Positions 1 through 12,293 of a stretch of DNA of 64,000 bases are shown piece by piece. The notes below the pieces were generated by a model. It saw nothing but the letters and a program-made list of their open reading frames with translations. It was not told the DNA's origin and made no database searches. A program made the position numbers and the translations under genes. Source of the stretch: Paulownia fortunei. Taxonomy: Eukaryota > Streptophyta > Magnoliopsida > Lamiales > Paulowniaceae. Every line of letters starts with the position of its first letter. Positions within the stretch are counted from its first letter, which is position 1. The stretch is taken from NCBI GenBank assembly GCA_019321725.1, contig CM033113.1, positions 12,648,001-12,712,000 of the forward strand. The letters are read 5' to 3'.

Positions 1-2559
1 ATTTTGCAATAACATTTGTAATAATTAATTGTAATAATTAATAACTAATTAACAATTGTAATAATTAACATATAACATTAATTGATCATTTTTGGGATGA
101 ATATACTAATTCTTAGAATTAAATGACAAAAATGTATTGGTCTTTATATTTGTTTTGTGAAACTTTTTTTGTCGTATGTGGTACATAATATAGTATATTT
201 TTATTGTGATATTAATTGTAATATTTATTTTTATAATATAATAAATAAATATAATATTAATATATATAATTTTTTATTTAGTAGAATTAGTAGTAATAAA
301 ATATAAGTAATTCAATAACTTTACAAATAAATAAATTGGTGATAATTAAAAAATAAGAAAGTAAGAATAAAATATTCATTTGGTGTAATTTTTGATGCAA
401 TGAGGTGGAGATGATTTATGCAAATTATACTAAAATATCAAATTTGGTGTTGTGGGTTAGAAATGATGTAACATACTTTAAGTTTTAGATGAGAGTAGAA
501 AAGTGAAAATTTATGTATCTTTAAACTACTATTGTTAAAAATAGTGGTTGAGAGTCACATGTCAAATTATTACTCCATTTTGAAAAAAAAAAAAAAAGAT
601 CTATTTTAAGAAATAGAGCTTATTTTGAAAATTTTCAAAAAACAAATAGGAGCAATAAATCTATTAATATTCTTTAACGGAGGGAATATAGTTTTTGAAC
701 TAATAATATCTTAAATGAGATGAGCCCATTTTTGGGCTTGATGTGCCATAACCCACATCTAATATTTGGGCCTTGGTGTCTATTTTGAGTGTTTGTGCGC
801 CAGCTCAGCCCAGGTCTTAGTGAGGAGAAATGTTATGCGGCCAACCTGCAGATTCAGTTCTTGAACCTGGTTAATGCCTTTGGAAGTCCTAGATGACTAC
901 AAAAAGTCCTAAGTTCAGTTTGTGAAGGAGCAAAATAAGGAAAGGAGAATCCTATTTTGATTGGGCTTTTGGATTTTAATTTGCTTTCCTATGATTGATG
1001 TTGTAATTAAATTTCGGAGGGATTATCTATCTATGTAATTCATCAAGAATGAAATGTATGTTTCTTTTGTTTTTATTACCATTCCAAACATATATTATAC
1101 ACTTTTTAAGAACATTACTGATTTACATGTTGGGTGAGTTTTGCTAGATAAAGACATTGAAGGACTTTCGTTGGATAAAAATATTATAGGATTTTCAATA
1201 AATAAAATCGAGCAATGATTATGGTATGTTGCGCATGTGTTTTTGGATAGCGGTTTGGATTATTTACCAAACAAATTGTTAATTCTTGGAAGATATATTT
1301 TTTCTAAGCATCAGGACTGAATGTTTGTAGATTAAATTTGGGTCATAAAATAATCAGGTATAAATGAATGGATTAAATCTACATTGCTCAAACTAATCTA
1401 TGCTTATCACTAAGTGATTAAAGTTCAATGATTTCATTTTGGTTAAATTTTTTTTGGCAAGTTCGTCTATACTTTTCATTTTTTACGCTGATAATGATGC
1501 AATGAGAAAGGAAAAAAAGAAGAAAAAAAAACTCCTAAATGAACTAGTTTTCTGCTTATTAAGTGAGATAGTCCAATTGATTGGTTGGTAAAAGGCTGGT
1601 GATAAAGTTAGAGCAATTATCCTATCGCCAGAGCAACTTTTTCGTTAATGGACCAAAAAGCCCTTCCCTTACAAACGATTTCCAATACCTCTTCCCTTTG
1701 ATTGCTCGCACGACTTCAATATTCGGAATCCTGTTTTGAAATCTGTTTTGACCAAATGCCTTTACTAGAGCCACTGCGATCGCCTCTTTGATTTGTGGTC
1801 TCATATACACAAATATGATATAAATGTTAAAATACAATAAAGAAACGGTTATAAAATTATACATATATAAATGAAATACGATAATTATATATATATATAT
1901 ATATAGAAAAATAGAATACAACTCATGAGCTATTATTGGTTTGAGGACATATTTCAATTTAGAAAATAGCTCTGACAATTAATCTGACATTCCCATCAAC
2001 CTTTGCCAAAAGGGGGAAAAAACAGAGCCCAAATATTTTAGAACATAAACGGATCAAGTTCGAGTAGGAGTGGACAAAGGAAATAACAAGTGAAGATTGA
2101 ACAATTTAACTTAGTATATAACTTTGACTTAAAATATTTAAAATATATGTATGTTATATAAAACTTGAAAGTAAGAGGAAATATGATATAGCACAATATT
2201 GAGTATATGTAATTTTCAATTGTCCCAAATAAGGATGGAAGATAAAAAATAATATGGTCTATCTCCTATATCAACATGAGATCAAAATGACTTTTGTTAC
2301 ATTTATTAGTAACTAGACCCGTCAATGGTCACTACATCAATGTATGCAGTATGAATTTGTAGCATGAAAATTACATGCAATGTGATCTTAAATATGTCTA
2401 TTTCTAACTGATCTTACTTTATTCTTTATGAAGATCATGTTAAACTACAAATGATTCAGAGTTTGAAATTAAATCATATCTTTTATTCTATAGAAATAAA
2501 CTTGAATTATGTCTAAACCAAAAGAATATCAAAATACAAACTCCTACTGGATATATACA
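1..2559. other. AT-rich stretch without a supported gene
   Basis: I see no coding signal beyond short chance ORFs. An (AT)n run lies near 1886-1905 and an A-run near 584-597. The part at about 820-1090 resembles the R-U5 end of a plant LTR: it ends in a long T-rich tail after a 'taattcatcaagaatgaaa' type segment. I cannot find its partner LTR or coding region, so this is only a suggestion. The minus-strand ORF at 1622-1978 has a low-complexity first half and no family I recognise. Confidence 0.5.
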
Positions 2560-3450
2560 TCATCAAATAACACAACACTTATATGAGCAATGTGCTCATG
2601 AAATACCTTGGGAGGTAAACCCTCGGTGAGTGGATCCACAATTATAGAGTTTCTTTGAATATGTTCTATAGATACTTGATAACTCTAAATTCTTTCTTTA
2701 TTTAACAACAAGAAATTTATGTCTATGTGTCTTAATATCGAAGAGCTTCTATTGTTATTGGAGTATGATAATGTCAATTTATCATCACAATATATCTTTA
2801 GTGATATTCAAATACCATTCACAAAACACAACCCAGTAAAAAAGTTTTACAGCAATATCCTAAGATCAAATGCCTCATAATAGGCTATGAACTCAACTGT
2901 CATAGTGCAAGGAGCTATAAGTGTTTGCTTTTCACTCTACCAAGAAATAGCTCTTCCAGTTAGTAGTTAAGTATAGCCCAAAATAGATCTCTTACTGTAC
3001 AGGCATCCAATAAAATCGGAATCAAAATACCAAATGATCACCCAAAGATTTGATTTTTGATAAGTGAGCATATAGTCTTTTATTCTATGTAAACATTGTA
3101 CAATCCCTTTTAGCTGCTTTTCAAGTGATCTATTCCATAGTTACTTAATTATCCACCTAATATTCCTGCTATGCATTCTATATCCAGATATGTACATACT
3201 TGAGCACAAAAGACTTCCTGCTCATATGGAATTGTTTGCATCTCTTTAACTTCAAACTCTTTTTTGGGACACTAGTTGAGACTAAACTTGTCTCCTTTAG
3301 TAATGGGATTATCCCACTATACCTATGGCATATATAATTATCATTTTTATATACCTCAAACCTAAATGAGATAATAACTTGATGAAAATTGTAATACTAT
3401 TGATGGGAAGCATCCACATATGGATTTCTTTAGTTTGCAGACCATATTCT

Positions 3451-3657
3451 TTAGGCCTTTGTATATAAAGTTTTTGGTCGCACTATATATATTGTTTCGT
3501 TAATGTCTCCATTTAGTAATGCAGTCTTTACATCCATTTGATGTACCTCCAAACTAAAATGAGCCACAAATGCCATTAAGGTTTTAGAAGAGTCTTTCCA
3601 ATAAAGCGGAGAGAAAGTCTCTTTTATAACCTTCTTTCTAAGTGAAATCATTGACAA
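3451..3657 (-). pseudogene. Copia reverse transcriptase fragment
   Basis: An open stretch encodes the conserved start of the Copia RT core, including VAHFSLEVHQMDVKTALLNGD followed by an INETIYIVRP segment. This matches the family pattern D-V-K-T-A-F-L-N-G-D-L-E-E-x-I-Y-M. The catalytic YVDD box is not seen in this frame. Stops lie on both sides, so this is an inactive remnant of Copia copy 1. Confidence 0.8.
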
Positions 3658-4859
3658 CTAGATGAGCTTTATATTTCTCAACATTACCTTTGAATTCCTC
3701 TTGATCTTAAATATTCATTTGCAACCAATGAGTTTTGCACCTTTAGGCAATTTAATGAGATCCCAAATGTCATTGTCTTTCATGGATTTTATCTATCTTT
3801 CATAGCATCTTGTTTGAGGTTGTTGAGTTTGATCTTTAAGAACAACTTTTTTATTTGGACAGAGAGTTGTTTAACAGTGTCTTGATAATCCGAATTTGCA
3901 TATTGAACAGTGTCAAGAATCAAAACCTAGTAATTGTAAACAGCAACTGTAGGAAGAGAAACGAAGTCATCTTCTAAAAAAATGTCCCTAACTTTATCTT
4001 CCTCCTAAACTCAACTTCCTCAAGAACTTCACATTTCTATCTCAAAATAACCTAGTCAAGGGATCATAAAACTTATAATCTCTTGAGTATTTAGAATACT
4101 CAACAAAGTGATAATTTAAAGATCCTCAGTCCAGTTTTCTTTCATTTAACCTGAAGGCCTTACCTTAGTTGGACAATCGCAAATATACAAATGCCTGATA
4201 CTAGACTTTTTACATATCTATAGTCTAAGGGGTTTGAGCTATCGCTTTGATTGGAACCTTGTTAATAAAGTAAATTGTAGTCTATAGTGCTAATCTCAGG
4301 GATTTTTTGGTAAAAAAAAAAAAAAGACTAATCATACTTCTTACCACGCCCTTAAGTGTTCAGTTTTATGTGTTTTGTACCATATAAATTGATATACAAG
4401 GTTTCATTAGACGAGGTAATTGTATCCAAAAAAACAATATAGGCTATTATCAACGATAAAAAAAACCAATACTAATAATATTTGAAAGAGACTAGATTTA
4501 TTATTTCCAAATGAACAAGAATAACTGAATTTGTTCAAAGTGAAAATAGAAATCATACTCCATATGTATGTCTCTTTGAAATTAAAAAATAACCAACCAT
4601 TAATGATAACCTAAAAATTTTTAGAGCCTCAGCTATAACTGTATTGCTATAGTCTACATAGATACATCTTTCAGCATCACTTGGCTATTGACTCAATAGG
4701 CAACCATGCATTGATACACTTATGTGAGTAGTAAAACCAGAATTTACCCACCGAGTGTATCTAGGTACAAAATTAAATTAACTACAGAATAAACTAAAGT
4801 GAGAAACAGACCTTAACACGCCATTTGACGCACTTGGGACATTTTTTTTATTTTCTTGC

Positions 4860-5560
4860 AGAAGTAACAGGTAAATTCCTGATCATGTTCATTTTGCAAT
4901 TCCTATATGGTGTGCAATTACCTTTTGCAATTTCTATTAATGTATCCCAATTGCAGCTTACTTTCTTTTATCCTGAGGGGTAGTTGTTAAGTGAACACTT
5001 TTAGTTTTTTCTCCTTCAACCTTTCTTCTTCTTACACAATGAGATATGAACTTATTAAGAGTTCATTTGTCATTTAAAGTGTTGTCACTCACTTTAAATT
5101 GATCATATAGAGCAAGAAGAGAAATAAAACCATATGTACGAGCAAATCCTTAAATAGCTCAGACTTTAGTGTCTTTAGTTTGGAAGCGACATTAGATAAT
5201 TTTACAATATACTCTCTTATGTTCTTTTTTCTTTTATAAATTATCGAAACAAGATTAGCCAAAAGGGTACTTGTTTCAACCAATATCTTAAGGAACTTCT
5301 TAGCACTATCCTCCTCAATCGTAGTGCCCCTAAATATTTTTGGAATGGTGCACTTTTATGATCTTAAGACTCATGCAGTTAGAATGATTCCATTTTTCAA
5401 AGTCCTTTTAACCTTAGGGGAATTATCATTAATTAGAGTAGGAGGCTGTTTGGTGTGAAACGCAAGGTCAAGATCCATGCACCCTAGAACAAACATAATG
5501 TTCTATTTTAAATTCTTGAAGTTTGTGCCTTTAAGCATAAATAAAATTAATATTTGCAAA
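4860..5560 (-). pseudogene. Copia gag (UBN2-type) fragment
   Basis: On the minus strand a gag-like protein can be followed across stops and frameshifts. It starts near 5555 with a TNFKNLK segment and continues with VLGCMDLDLAF, then FRGTTIEEDSAKKFL and ETSTLLANLVSIIYK, and ends with NIREYIVKLSNVASKLK. These are the usual landmarks of the plant Copia UBN2 gag domain. Several stops break the frame, so no functional capsid protein can be made. Confidence 0.75.
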
Positions 5561-6339
5561 TATTGTAGAAATATAAATGAAAATTTAATTCAGAAAATAA
5601 AACCAAGCAACATGCTCACAAATATTCATGTAATAACATAAGCATAAAAAATGCATATTTATGCATGATATAATTAAATAATGGTGGGCTCCATCATGAA
5701 ATACCTAGCACAATATTGATATTTTGTCTGTAGATAAAAATATCAATTATAAGTGTTACTCTCAACGTAATAATCAAATACTGACAATCAATCATGTCAA
5801 ACAATAATCTTCCTCTAAGCTGATTGTTACTCACATACATATTTATTACCACATGTTTGTCTATTATTTAGCCAAATAATAATCTTTTTTTAGGCTAATT
5901 ATTATTTGTATAAATAATAAACATACACATCTTAATATCCTAAAAATAAATAAATCTATACAATAAATGTTACTTTGGTAATGTATTATCTTAATTAATT
6001 TATTTTGAAATATTAAATAAATATATTCTCAATTTTATCTCACATGTCTATTATTTTACCAAATAATAACCTTTCTTTAGCTTAATTATTATTCACATAA
6101 ATATAGATATAGTGCAAATCTTTTTACTGGATGTCTTATATTTCAAAAATAAGTTTAGATAACAAATGTTACTTTGGTGATATATTATTTCAATTTATCC
6201 CGCAATAAGAGATAAGATTTGCAAAATTTTCTTTACTGAGATTTTAACTGAATTTGGGTCACATTTTGTACAGATCAAACTTTACTTCAATAACTCAAAT
6301 CCAAATGGAAAACCCCATAAATAAATTATTTACCTCCTT

Positions 6340-6850
6340 CACCCTCCATCATCTTCACCCTTAAATGCCCCTACTATCTCCCATCGCCAACAAACCCTGC
6401 ACCGACCAGCAATGCACTAAACATCATTCGGCCATCCCACTTTCGGTGACTCTCATGAAGGAGATAACCGATGCGACCGTCGTGGCTCCTCAGCCAGCGT
6501 TGATCCAGTGTTGATCCAGCGTTGTTCCACCTTGCAAAAAAAGACAGCTGCCTCCTCATCGATATCACGGCGATGGCCAGAAGAACCATATTGTGACATG
6601 GCCACAATTCTTGATTGGCCACCCGCCGCCACCTTATGACTGACCTATCAGGGTCTTGTCATTGGTTCGCCGGTCGATTTGCAGAAAAATAGATCGGATA
6701 TTTTTCTTTTCGTTTCTTTTTTGTTGAACTTGATGTGTGGTGTTGAGGATGTTGGAGGGGGGACAGGTGGTGGCGGGTTTTGATGGCGACCGTGAGCCCA
6801 AAGTGGTTGCGCCATTTTCTTTGTTATCCGTGGATCGGAACCTGATTTTT
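6340..6850. other. GC-rich segment inside the Copia copy 1 leader
   Basis: This half-kilobase is clearly richer in G and C than its surroundings. It holds a short imperfect tandem repeat, about 6493-6525, of the form 'ccagcgttgat/ccagtgttgat/ccagcgttgtt'. The minus-strand ORF at 6374-6622 has no family I recognise. It lies between the 5' LTR and gag of Copia copy 1. It could be a separate insertion or captured host sequence. Confidence 0.4.
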
Positions 6851-7243
6851 TTTTTATTCCAAGAACAATAACAATAACAACATTGATCTTAATCTATATT
6901 GAAGAAACAATTTCACATAAATTATTTTGAATTTTTATTTCCAACAAAATAATTTTACTTAAATTAATCAGTGAAGGAAAATTTGTAAATTTTAGAAAAG
7001 TCTCATATTTTTTAAATCCACAATGATGACAATAACATTAAAACCCTAATTTTAAAACAACAATTTTACAAAATTTGTTCCAAATCGAATCCTCAAAGGT
7101 TATTGTTTCACTGAAAATATTTATCAAAAGAATAACTATAGTTTTGAAAATTTTCTTATTTCTTCTTTCTAATAAAATTATAACACAGAATATAATCAAT
7201 GAAAAAAAGAAATAAAATTTCTTGATAATCTAACCCGACCTCA

Positions 7244-7255
7244 TCTGATACCACT
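7244..7255 (-). other. Copia copy 1 primer-binding site
   Basis: On the minus strand the sequence reads TGGTATCAGATG just inside the LTR. This is a one- or two-base variant of TGGTATCAGAGC, the usual initiator tRNA-Met primer site of plant Copia elements. It fixes the orientation of the element and the inner edge of its LTR. Confidence 0.75.
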
Positions 7256-7718
7256 TATTAGACTTTAACAGAAATATTATTAATAATTATATAATTCAAG
7301 ATTATTATGTAGAATTATCAAAAAAATGAACTGAATACTTAAATCGAGAGCGTATCTTAAATTCATATTGACACATACATGAATTCATACGGGGTTAGCA
7401 TCTTTTACAGTCAAATATTTTTAGGTGCTTCATATGTTCTCTCTCTAAAATGGGGATGGAGGAGAAGAATAGAATATTTGATTTAATTCGGGGATTATAA
7501 TCCTATAATATTCCTTATATATTAGGTTAAATAGAAACTCATTAATCCTAATTTGACTAGTATTGGTTTTCTACACATTGTAAAGTTCATGCCCAATAGA
7601 TTTTTCTAAAGTCCAACTGATAGATCACTTATTTACTTTTATTAAATTACATAACCTACAATATAATCATTATTTACATACTTAAGTCCACTTTAAAAAA
7701 ATTAAATAAAACCCAACA
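7256..7718 (-). repeat. 5' LTR of Copia copy 1
   Basis: On the minus strand the segment starts TGTTGGGTTTTATTT at 7718 and ends with a CTAATA-type end next to the primer site. It is about 463 bp. The partner LTR on the left was not found, so the boundaries rest on the TG start and on the primer site alone. Confidence 0.6.
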
Positions 7719-8150
7719 CCAAGAACAAATTCGTTTATTTGGTTTCAAAGGAAAATAAGATGGACAAGTTTATAAAAGTACAGCCACCAGAGAAGTGTAT
7801 TAATGTGTGGTTTTTTTCATTTCTTTCTTTTATTCCCGGTATTTACTAACACTAAAAATGATTTAAAATGGTTTAGAACAGATTAATGATGAAGGCAACA
7901 TCAAAGTTGACAATCTTCAGGTATTTACTTCTTACAATGAGGTCACATATTTGAACCAGCTTGTGAGCTTTGTAATGGAGGGCTTCTGCTTGAATGGTAT
8001 GTCAATGAGCTATGTTGAGGAACTTGCAGCCATTCTTTTATCCGAACAGAGGTTCCTAAGTTGACACACTTCATCTACCTTTTCATTAATTAAAAAAGAA
8101 AATATTCCAATTACTTAAGAAATTTGGTACTCACTGTACAACTTGTTATA
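7719..8150 (+). other. Short interval with an unassigned exon-like segment
   Basis: Most of this interval is AT-rich spacer between Copia copy 1 and the LINE. The stretch 7882-8051 is different. It is a 170-base open frame preceded by an acceptor-like AACAG and followed by a donor-like AGAG/GTTCC. It encodes a non-repetitive peptide with VDNLQVFTSYNEVTYLNQL and YVEELAAILLSEQR. I do not recognise the family. It may be a captured exon or the poorly conserved part of the LINE upstream of its RT. Confidence 0.4.
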
Positions 8151-8154
8151 ATGC

Positions 8155-8500
8155 AGCTGAGAATATGTCCACCTTATATGGTAGAAGTAAAGCAAGCTGT
8201 GTTTGGTGTTGGGAGAGTGTTTCTTATGATGTGTTAAGCAGTTCAACATTTCTTTAATGGCTCACCATTACTTCGCGGCTTAACATTTCTCTAATGGCCC
8301 ACCATTACTTCAGGGGTTCTCTGCCACACCAACCCATCAAGTATGCGGGGAGTTTAGGCCTATAAGCCATAAGGGGAGATCGCTCACATTATCTAAGGTT
8401 AAAGATTCTAATGCCGCTTTGCAATTGATATGACTAAGGCGCATGATAGGATTCAATGGCTCTTCTTGTTCAAAGTTTTGCAAAAGATTGACTTTCATAC
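8155..8500 (+). pseudogene. LINE reverse transcriptase, 5' half (interrupted)
   Basis: Across three frames one can read landmarks of plant L1-type LINE RT: VEVKQAVFGVG, a segment like FFNG-PLL-GFSAT, FRPIS, and finally FAIDMTKAHDRIQW followed by LFLFKVLQKI. The last corresponds to the conserved K-x-D-M-x-K-A-Y-D-R-V-x-W motif. Stops and frameshifts are frequent. The homology stops where repeat X copy A begins and resumes at about 10545, so one LINE was split by a later insertion. Confidence 0.75.
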
Positions 8501-10535
8501 TATTGGGTTTCACGTGATCCCGAGCGCAACAAAAAAATAAAATTTAGAAATAAGCATGCTATAACAATTACTGTAGTATCCCGTATACGATGTGATTTTT
8601 AAAAATTTCGTAATTTTTAATAATTGTATAAAAATAAATTAAAGTATCGATTTGTACCTTTATGTACTTCGGTTGTCGTAGAGTTTGAAGAAATCGATTG
8701 TTAGCCCTTTTCTAAATTCCAGTTCATAAGGATCCAAGGATCCAAGCGTTTCATTTCTAAAGAAATTCACACATTGAACAGAAATACAGAATCTAAGCTC
8801 CGCTAGTAATCCGAATTCTTTTACTAACCTAGTTTTTGAAGTGAATATAGTGAATATTAATTTTATTATCAATTTGTTATAAAAAAATTAATACTTAGAC
8901 AAAAAAATAGAATTTTGGTTGAAGAAAAAATGGAAGAAAAAAAATAATTTTTCTCCTATTATTTTTCTAAATGGCCGAAAATTTGAAGGCTTATTGTGCC
9001 TTAAATTTCCGGGCCCCTTGATTTAATTGGTTGGAAGATTTTTGATTGATTCCAAATCTCTCCAAAAATTTCAACTGTATCTCTTTTACCTTCCAAAGAT
9101 AGTTAGACACTCTCAAAAATATCAAATTCTTGAATTTTCATCATTTTCCAACAACCTACGTTGGCCTCTCCTAATGAGTCTTTTTGAATTGGACTTAGAG
9201 TTAAAATTAAATCTTACAATTAATCTAATTTATTATTTTAGCCTAAATTTAATTAAATAATTCCATCTAGCCCACATAATCAAATTAGAGCCAATTAAAT
9301 AATTCAATTATTTAATTAAGTAAATTAATTTAATATTTAAATTAATTTATGATCTATACAATTAATTTGATCCAATCAAATAATTATTTCACTCCAATTG
9401 GACTTCCTAATTTTATTAGGTCTAATTAAATAATTAAATTATTTAATTAAATAATTAATTTTACTCATTAAATTAATTGAAGACTCGATTAATTAATCTC
9501 TATTAATTAATTAATTAATTGGACCAAACTACTTTAATTAATTCTTAAATTAGAAATATTTCATCTCAAATTGTGTGTGACCTATTAGGTTCATAACTAA
9601 GCTAACAGTAGACTTGCAACATTTGCAACTTATGAATAATAATTATTTTGATTAATTAATTCGTTTGAAATTAATTCTTTAATTTTAAAAACCTCGCAAA
9701 CCATAGAAAACACCTAGGAAGTGTATTATGATTACCTAAACTTAGGTAAAATAGTGAGTAGACCTATTTCAATTACGAGCACTATATATATAGTGTCATT
9801 CTATTATCTAATTTCTTGATTAAGTGTAGGGCATGGATTAGTAGTCAAAACCCTAATTGCTCAATAACTATAATTTTATTTTAAGATTTAATGACTCATG
9901 ACGAATCGTTAGAAAACCCTCATCTAACTGTAATTCTGCCTTGACCAAGGACTTTTAAGTCATGAACTGAAAATATAGATAAGTGATGGATCGTTTGTTG
10001 ACCACTCATTAATCTCTATACACATCAATGCTACATCCAATATACCCTTTTTGTGATTGTGAGACAATCGGAAGATACATCAAAATGGAATATAATATGC
10101 ACAAGGTTACCATAATATCTCAAGTTTAATAACTAATCGTGTAGTAAATTTTTATTTCAACAAACAACGTTTTTAATTAAGAATTTTCAATGGACCTGTT
10201 CAGTATAATTGTTTTCTAATAAGCATCCGCATACACACACTAGCGTTGCGACGTCAATGTCCATAAAGCAAGATATCCTCCTCATGCGAGCATGCACGGG
10301 GCTATTGGGCTATTTGATATCCTATCTTAAAAAGCCCTTGACTCAAAACTAATTTAAGGCCAAAGTCATAGAGGCATATTTCATGATCACCGTTAAATAC
10401 ATTATCATACCTTATAACTAAGTTTAGTTTAGGGATTTTATCTAATTACTATATGCAATTAAATATAAAAAAAATACATATTTTATTAATATGATTTGAA
10501 AAATATTATTTTTATAAATATAAGAATATAAAAGA
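8501..10535 (+). repeat. Non-coding LTR-like repeat, family X, copy A
   Basis: About 2.0 kb without a coding signal. It begins TATTGGGTTTCACGTG, a TG-start variant of copy B's TGTTGGGTTCACATAC. Copy A is homologous, in inverted orientation, to 29330-31545. Matching landmarks in order are a 'GGGCATGGATTA-AGTCAAAA' segment, a 'TATTTGATATCC-ATCT' segment, an 'AGAGGCATATTTCAT' segment and a final 'ATTAATATGATTT'. Shorter relatives lie at 44100-44700 and 46335-46800. Size, the TG start and the absence of ORFs suggest a solo LTR of a large retrotransposon. Copy A lies inside a LINE. Confidence 0.7.
9027..9260 (+). other. Chance ORF in repeat X copy A
   Basis: A 77-codon frame rich in L, F and N. 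It has no family match that I recognise, and copy B does not keep it, so it is not reported as a gene. Confidence 0.3.
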
Positions 10536-10544
10536 TGTTTAATT

Positions 10545-12030
10545 TAATTGGTGCGTCGGATACTACTCTACCACATGTGGGATTTACAAAATTGAGCGTT
10601 GTATCACTAGTGGCTGGTTTTCCATGCTTGTGAATGGTGAATCTGCCGGATCATTTCAAGTCCAAACCGGTCTTAGACAAGGTGATGTGATTTTCCATTC
10701 ACTTTCTTTTGAAGGTTATAAGAGTGGCTTTGCAAAAGTTGTGCCCTTCCTCAAAAAGTATGATAGGTGGAGTTAGGGATTCAGTTGAGCAGCACTTGTT
10801 TTGGAGATTGGTATAGGGTAATATTTCCTTTTGTTAACGTTGCTGGCTGGATGGGACATAGTATATCAGAATGTACTGTGCCTTTTTATCCATGAGCGTG
10901 GAATGTAGCAAAGCTTAATGGCAACCCTTACCCCTGGTAAGACGAATTACCAAGATTCCTCTCAATTTAAACTGACAGGATGTTCTTATTCAGACATACA
11001 CAGCTAGTGGATAGCTACTACAAAATCTGCTTGGAATCTGTTGAGGCATTCTAAAACAATCCAAATGGTCAATGGCTAACCTCTGCTATACTTGATTCTT
11101 CCATCCATTGCCATGTTTTGTAGGAGGTTATTCCGTGATTGGGGTTCCAGTGGAGGAAAACTTAGCTTCCAAATGCTTCTGTTGTGATACCGCGAAACTA
11201 TACCTCGTTTATTTGGGCAAGAAACATTGGCTAGGAATGTTTGGGGTCATTTTGGGGGATTATTTGGAATGCAGCTTCAGCAACTGAGAATTTCTTCAAG
11301 GATTGGTATGTTGTCGTAAGTTTGTTTCTGTGGGACACATTGTTATTCCTCTTTTCATATATTTTGTTTATCTGGTGTGAAAGGAACGAAGCAAAGCACA
11401 ATAGTGAGGAACTTAAGGCCGCATCAGACTATTGCAGAAAGCTAAACTGTTCAGTGGGAGCACTGGAAAGGGAATTTCAGGTAGCCAGTTATTTCAGGCT
11501 TTCAGCACCCATTTTGCTGCTGCAATCCAGGGACCGTCTGCCTAGTCTTGTTCATTGGTTGAAACCTGCTCTCAACTCTTTCAAATTGAGTTCTCAAAGC
11601 TGCAGTAGGAGCAACCAAGTAGAGGCCATCACAGGTAGTTTACTTCGTGATTCTAAAGGTGATAATTTTGGTTTTTCAAAATTATCTTAGCTTTCGTAAG
11701 AACTTGTGGACAGAACTCGAAGTCCTTGAGGGACTGCAAATTAGATATAAATCCAAATATCCAATGCTGGGACTAATTGGCAGTTGCAGTATTTGATAAG
11801 GTAGTAGAGCTTATGAAATCTCGAACATCACTAACAAGAGAATACAAAATGGCAAACTTGGTTTTGGGCAATTTTTCTCTTTAAACGGTTTCTTTAACCT
11901 TCCTTGTACTCTTTGTTTGGATGCAAACTCCACGTCTCCACTATGTAATTAAGTCAAGTAGGGTCTTGGCCAAACCTCCACCTAGGTAGAGACGGCTTTT
12001 ATCCAAATTTAATATCTCAGAAAAAATTGT
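10545..12030 (+). pseudogene. LINE reverse transcriptase, 3' half to tail
   Basis: Homology to plant LINE RT resumes with a C-I-T-S-G-W-F-S-M-L-V-N-G segment and GLRQGD, the conserved RT palm region. A W-R-L-x-x-G-N-I-S-F segment follows, then a zf-RVT-like cysteine cluster around 11190 (KCFCCDT). Next comes the open frame 11241-11690, which carries FIWCERNEAKHNSEELKAA, then an RNase H-like HWLKPALNSFKL and LLRDSKGD. These follow the order RT, zf-RVT, RNase H of plant L1 elements. The RT catalytic residues are lost and stops are frequent. The region after 11700 is the non-coding tail. Confidence 0.75.
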
Positions 12031-12096
12031 GGGGGAAGGGCGGACGAGTGACATCCACATCAAATGATCAACCAATCAATAGTGTAAGAAAATATG

Positions 12097-12130
12097 TACA
12101 TACATATATATATATATATATATATGTATA
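12097..12130. repeat. (TA)n microsatellite
   Basis: A run of alternating TA/AT of about 30 bases. It lies between the LINE tail and the 3' end of the PP2C gene. Confidence 0.9.
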
Positions 12131-12293
12131 AGGTTCAACACCCATACGAGACATCAAAATGGTAATAGTGGCTATATGCAAGTATCTGAAGTGATGCTTC
12201 ATCACATGCCTTCATATATACAGGGTGTCGTTCTGGATGCAGTATCCGGGGTTCAAGTAAGAGAAACAACTTCACCACAATTTATACAACAGA

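Larger units (their letters stand above)
2560..7718 (-). mobile_element. Decayed Ty1/Copia retrotransposon (copy 1), minus strand
   Basis: The order read on the minus strand is typical of Copia: 5' LTR (7256-7718), primer-binding site (about 7244-7255), gag (about 5560-4860), integrase/RT linker (about 4200-4070), RT (about 3660-3450) and RNase H end (about 2960-2585). Recognisable pieces are a gag stretch with NIREYIVKLSN and ASKLKTL, an RT stretch with VHQMDVKTALLNGD, and a C-terminal DPLTEGLPPKVFHEH. Each piece is broken by stops and frameshifts, so the element is dead. The left (3') LTR could not be found, so the true left end is unknown. A GC-rich insert (6340-6850) sits in the leader between LTR and gag. 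Confidence 0.8.

Noticed and set aside
1622..1978. 118-codon minus-strand ORF
   Set aside because: The first half is low-complexity Y/I/F-rich translation of an (AT)n tract. The second half looks more protein-like (EAIAVALVKAFGQNRFQNRI), but I know no family and see no splice or promoter context.
6374..6622. 82-codon ORF in the GC-rich insert
   Set aside because: No recognisable motif; the length is expected in a GC-rich stretch with few stop codons.
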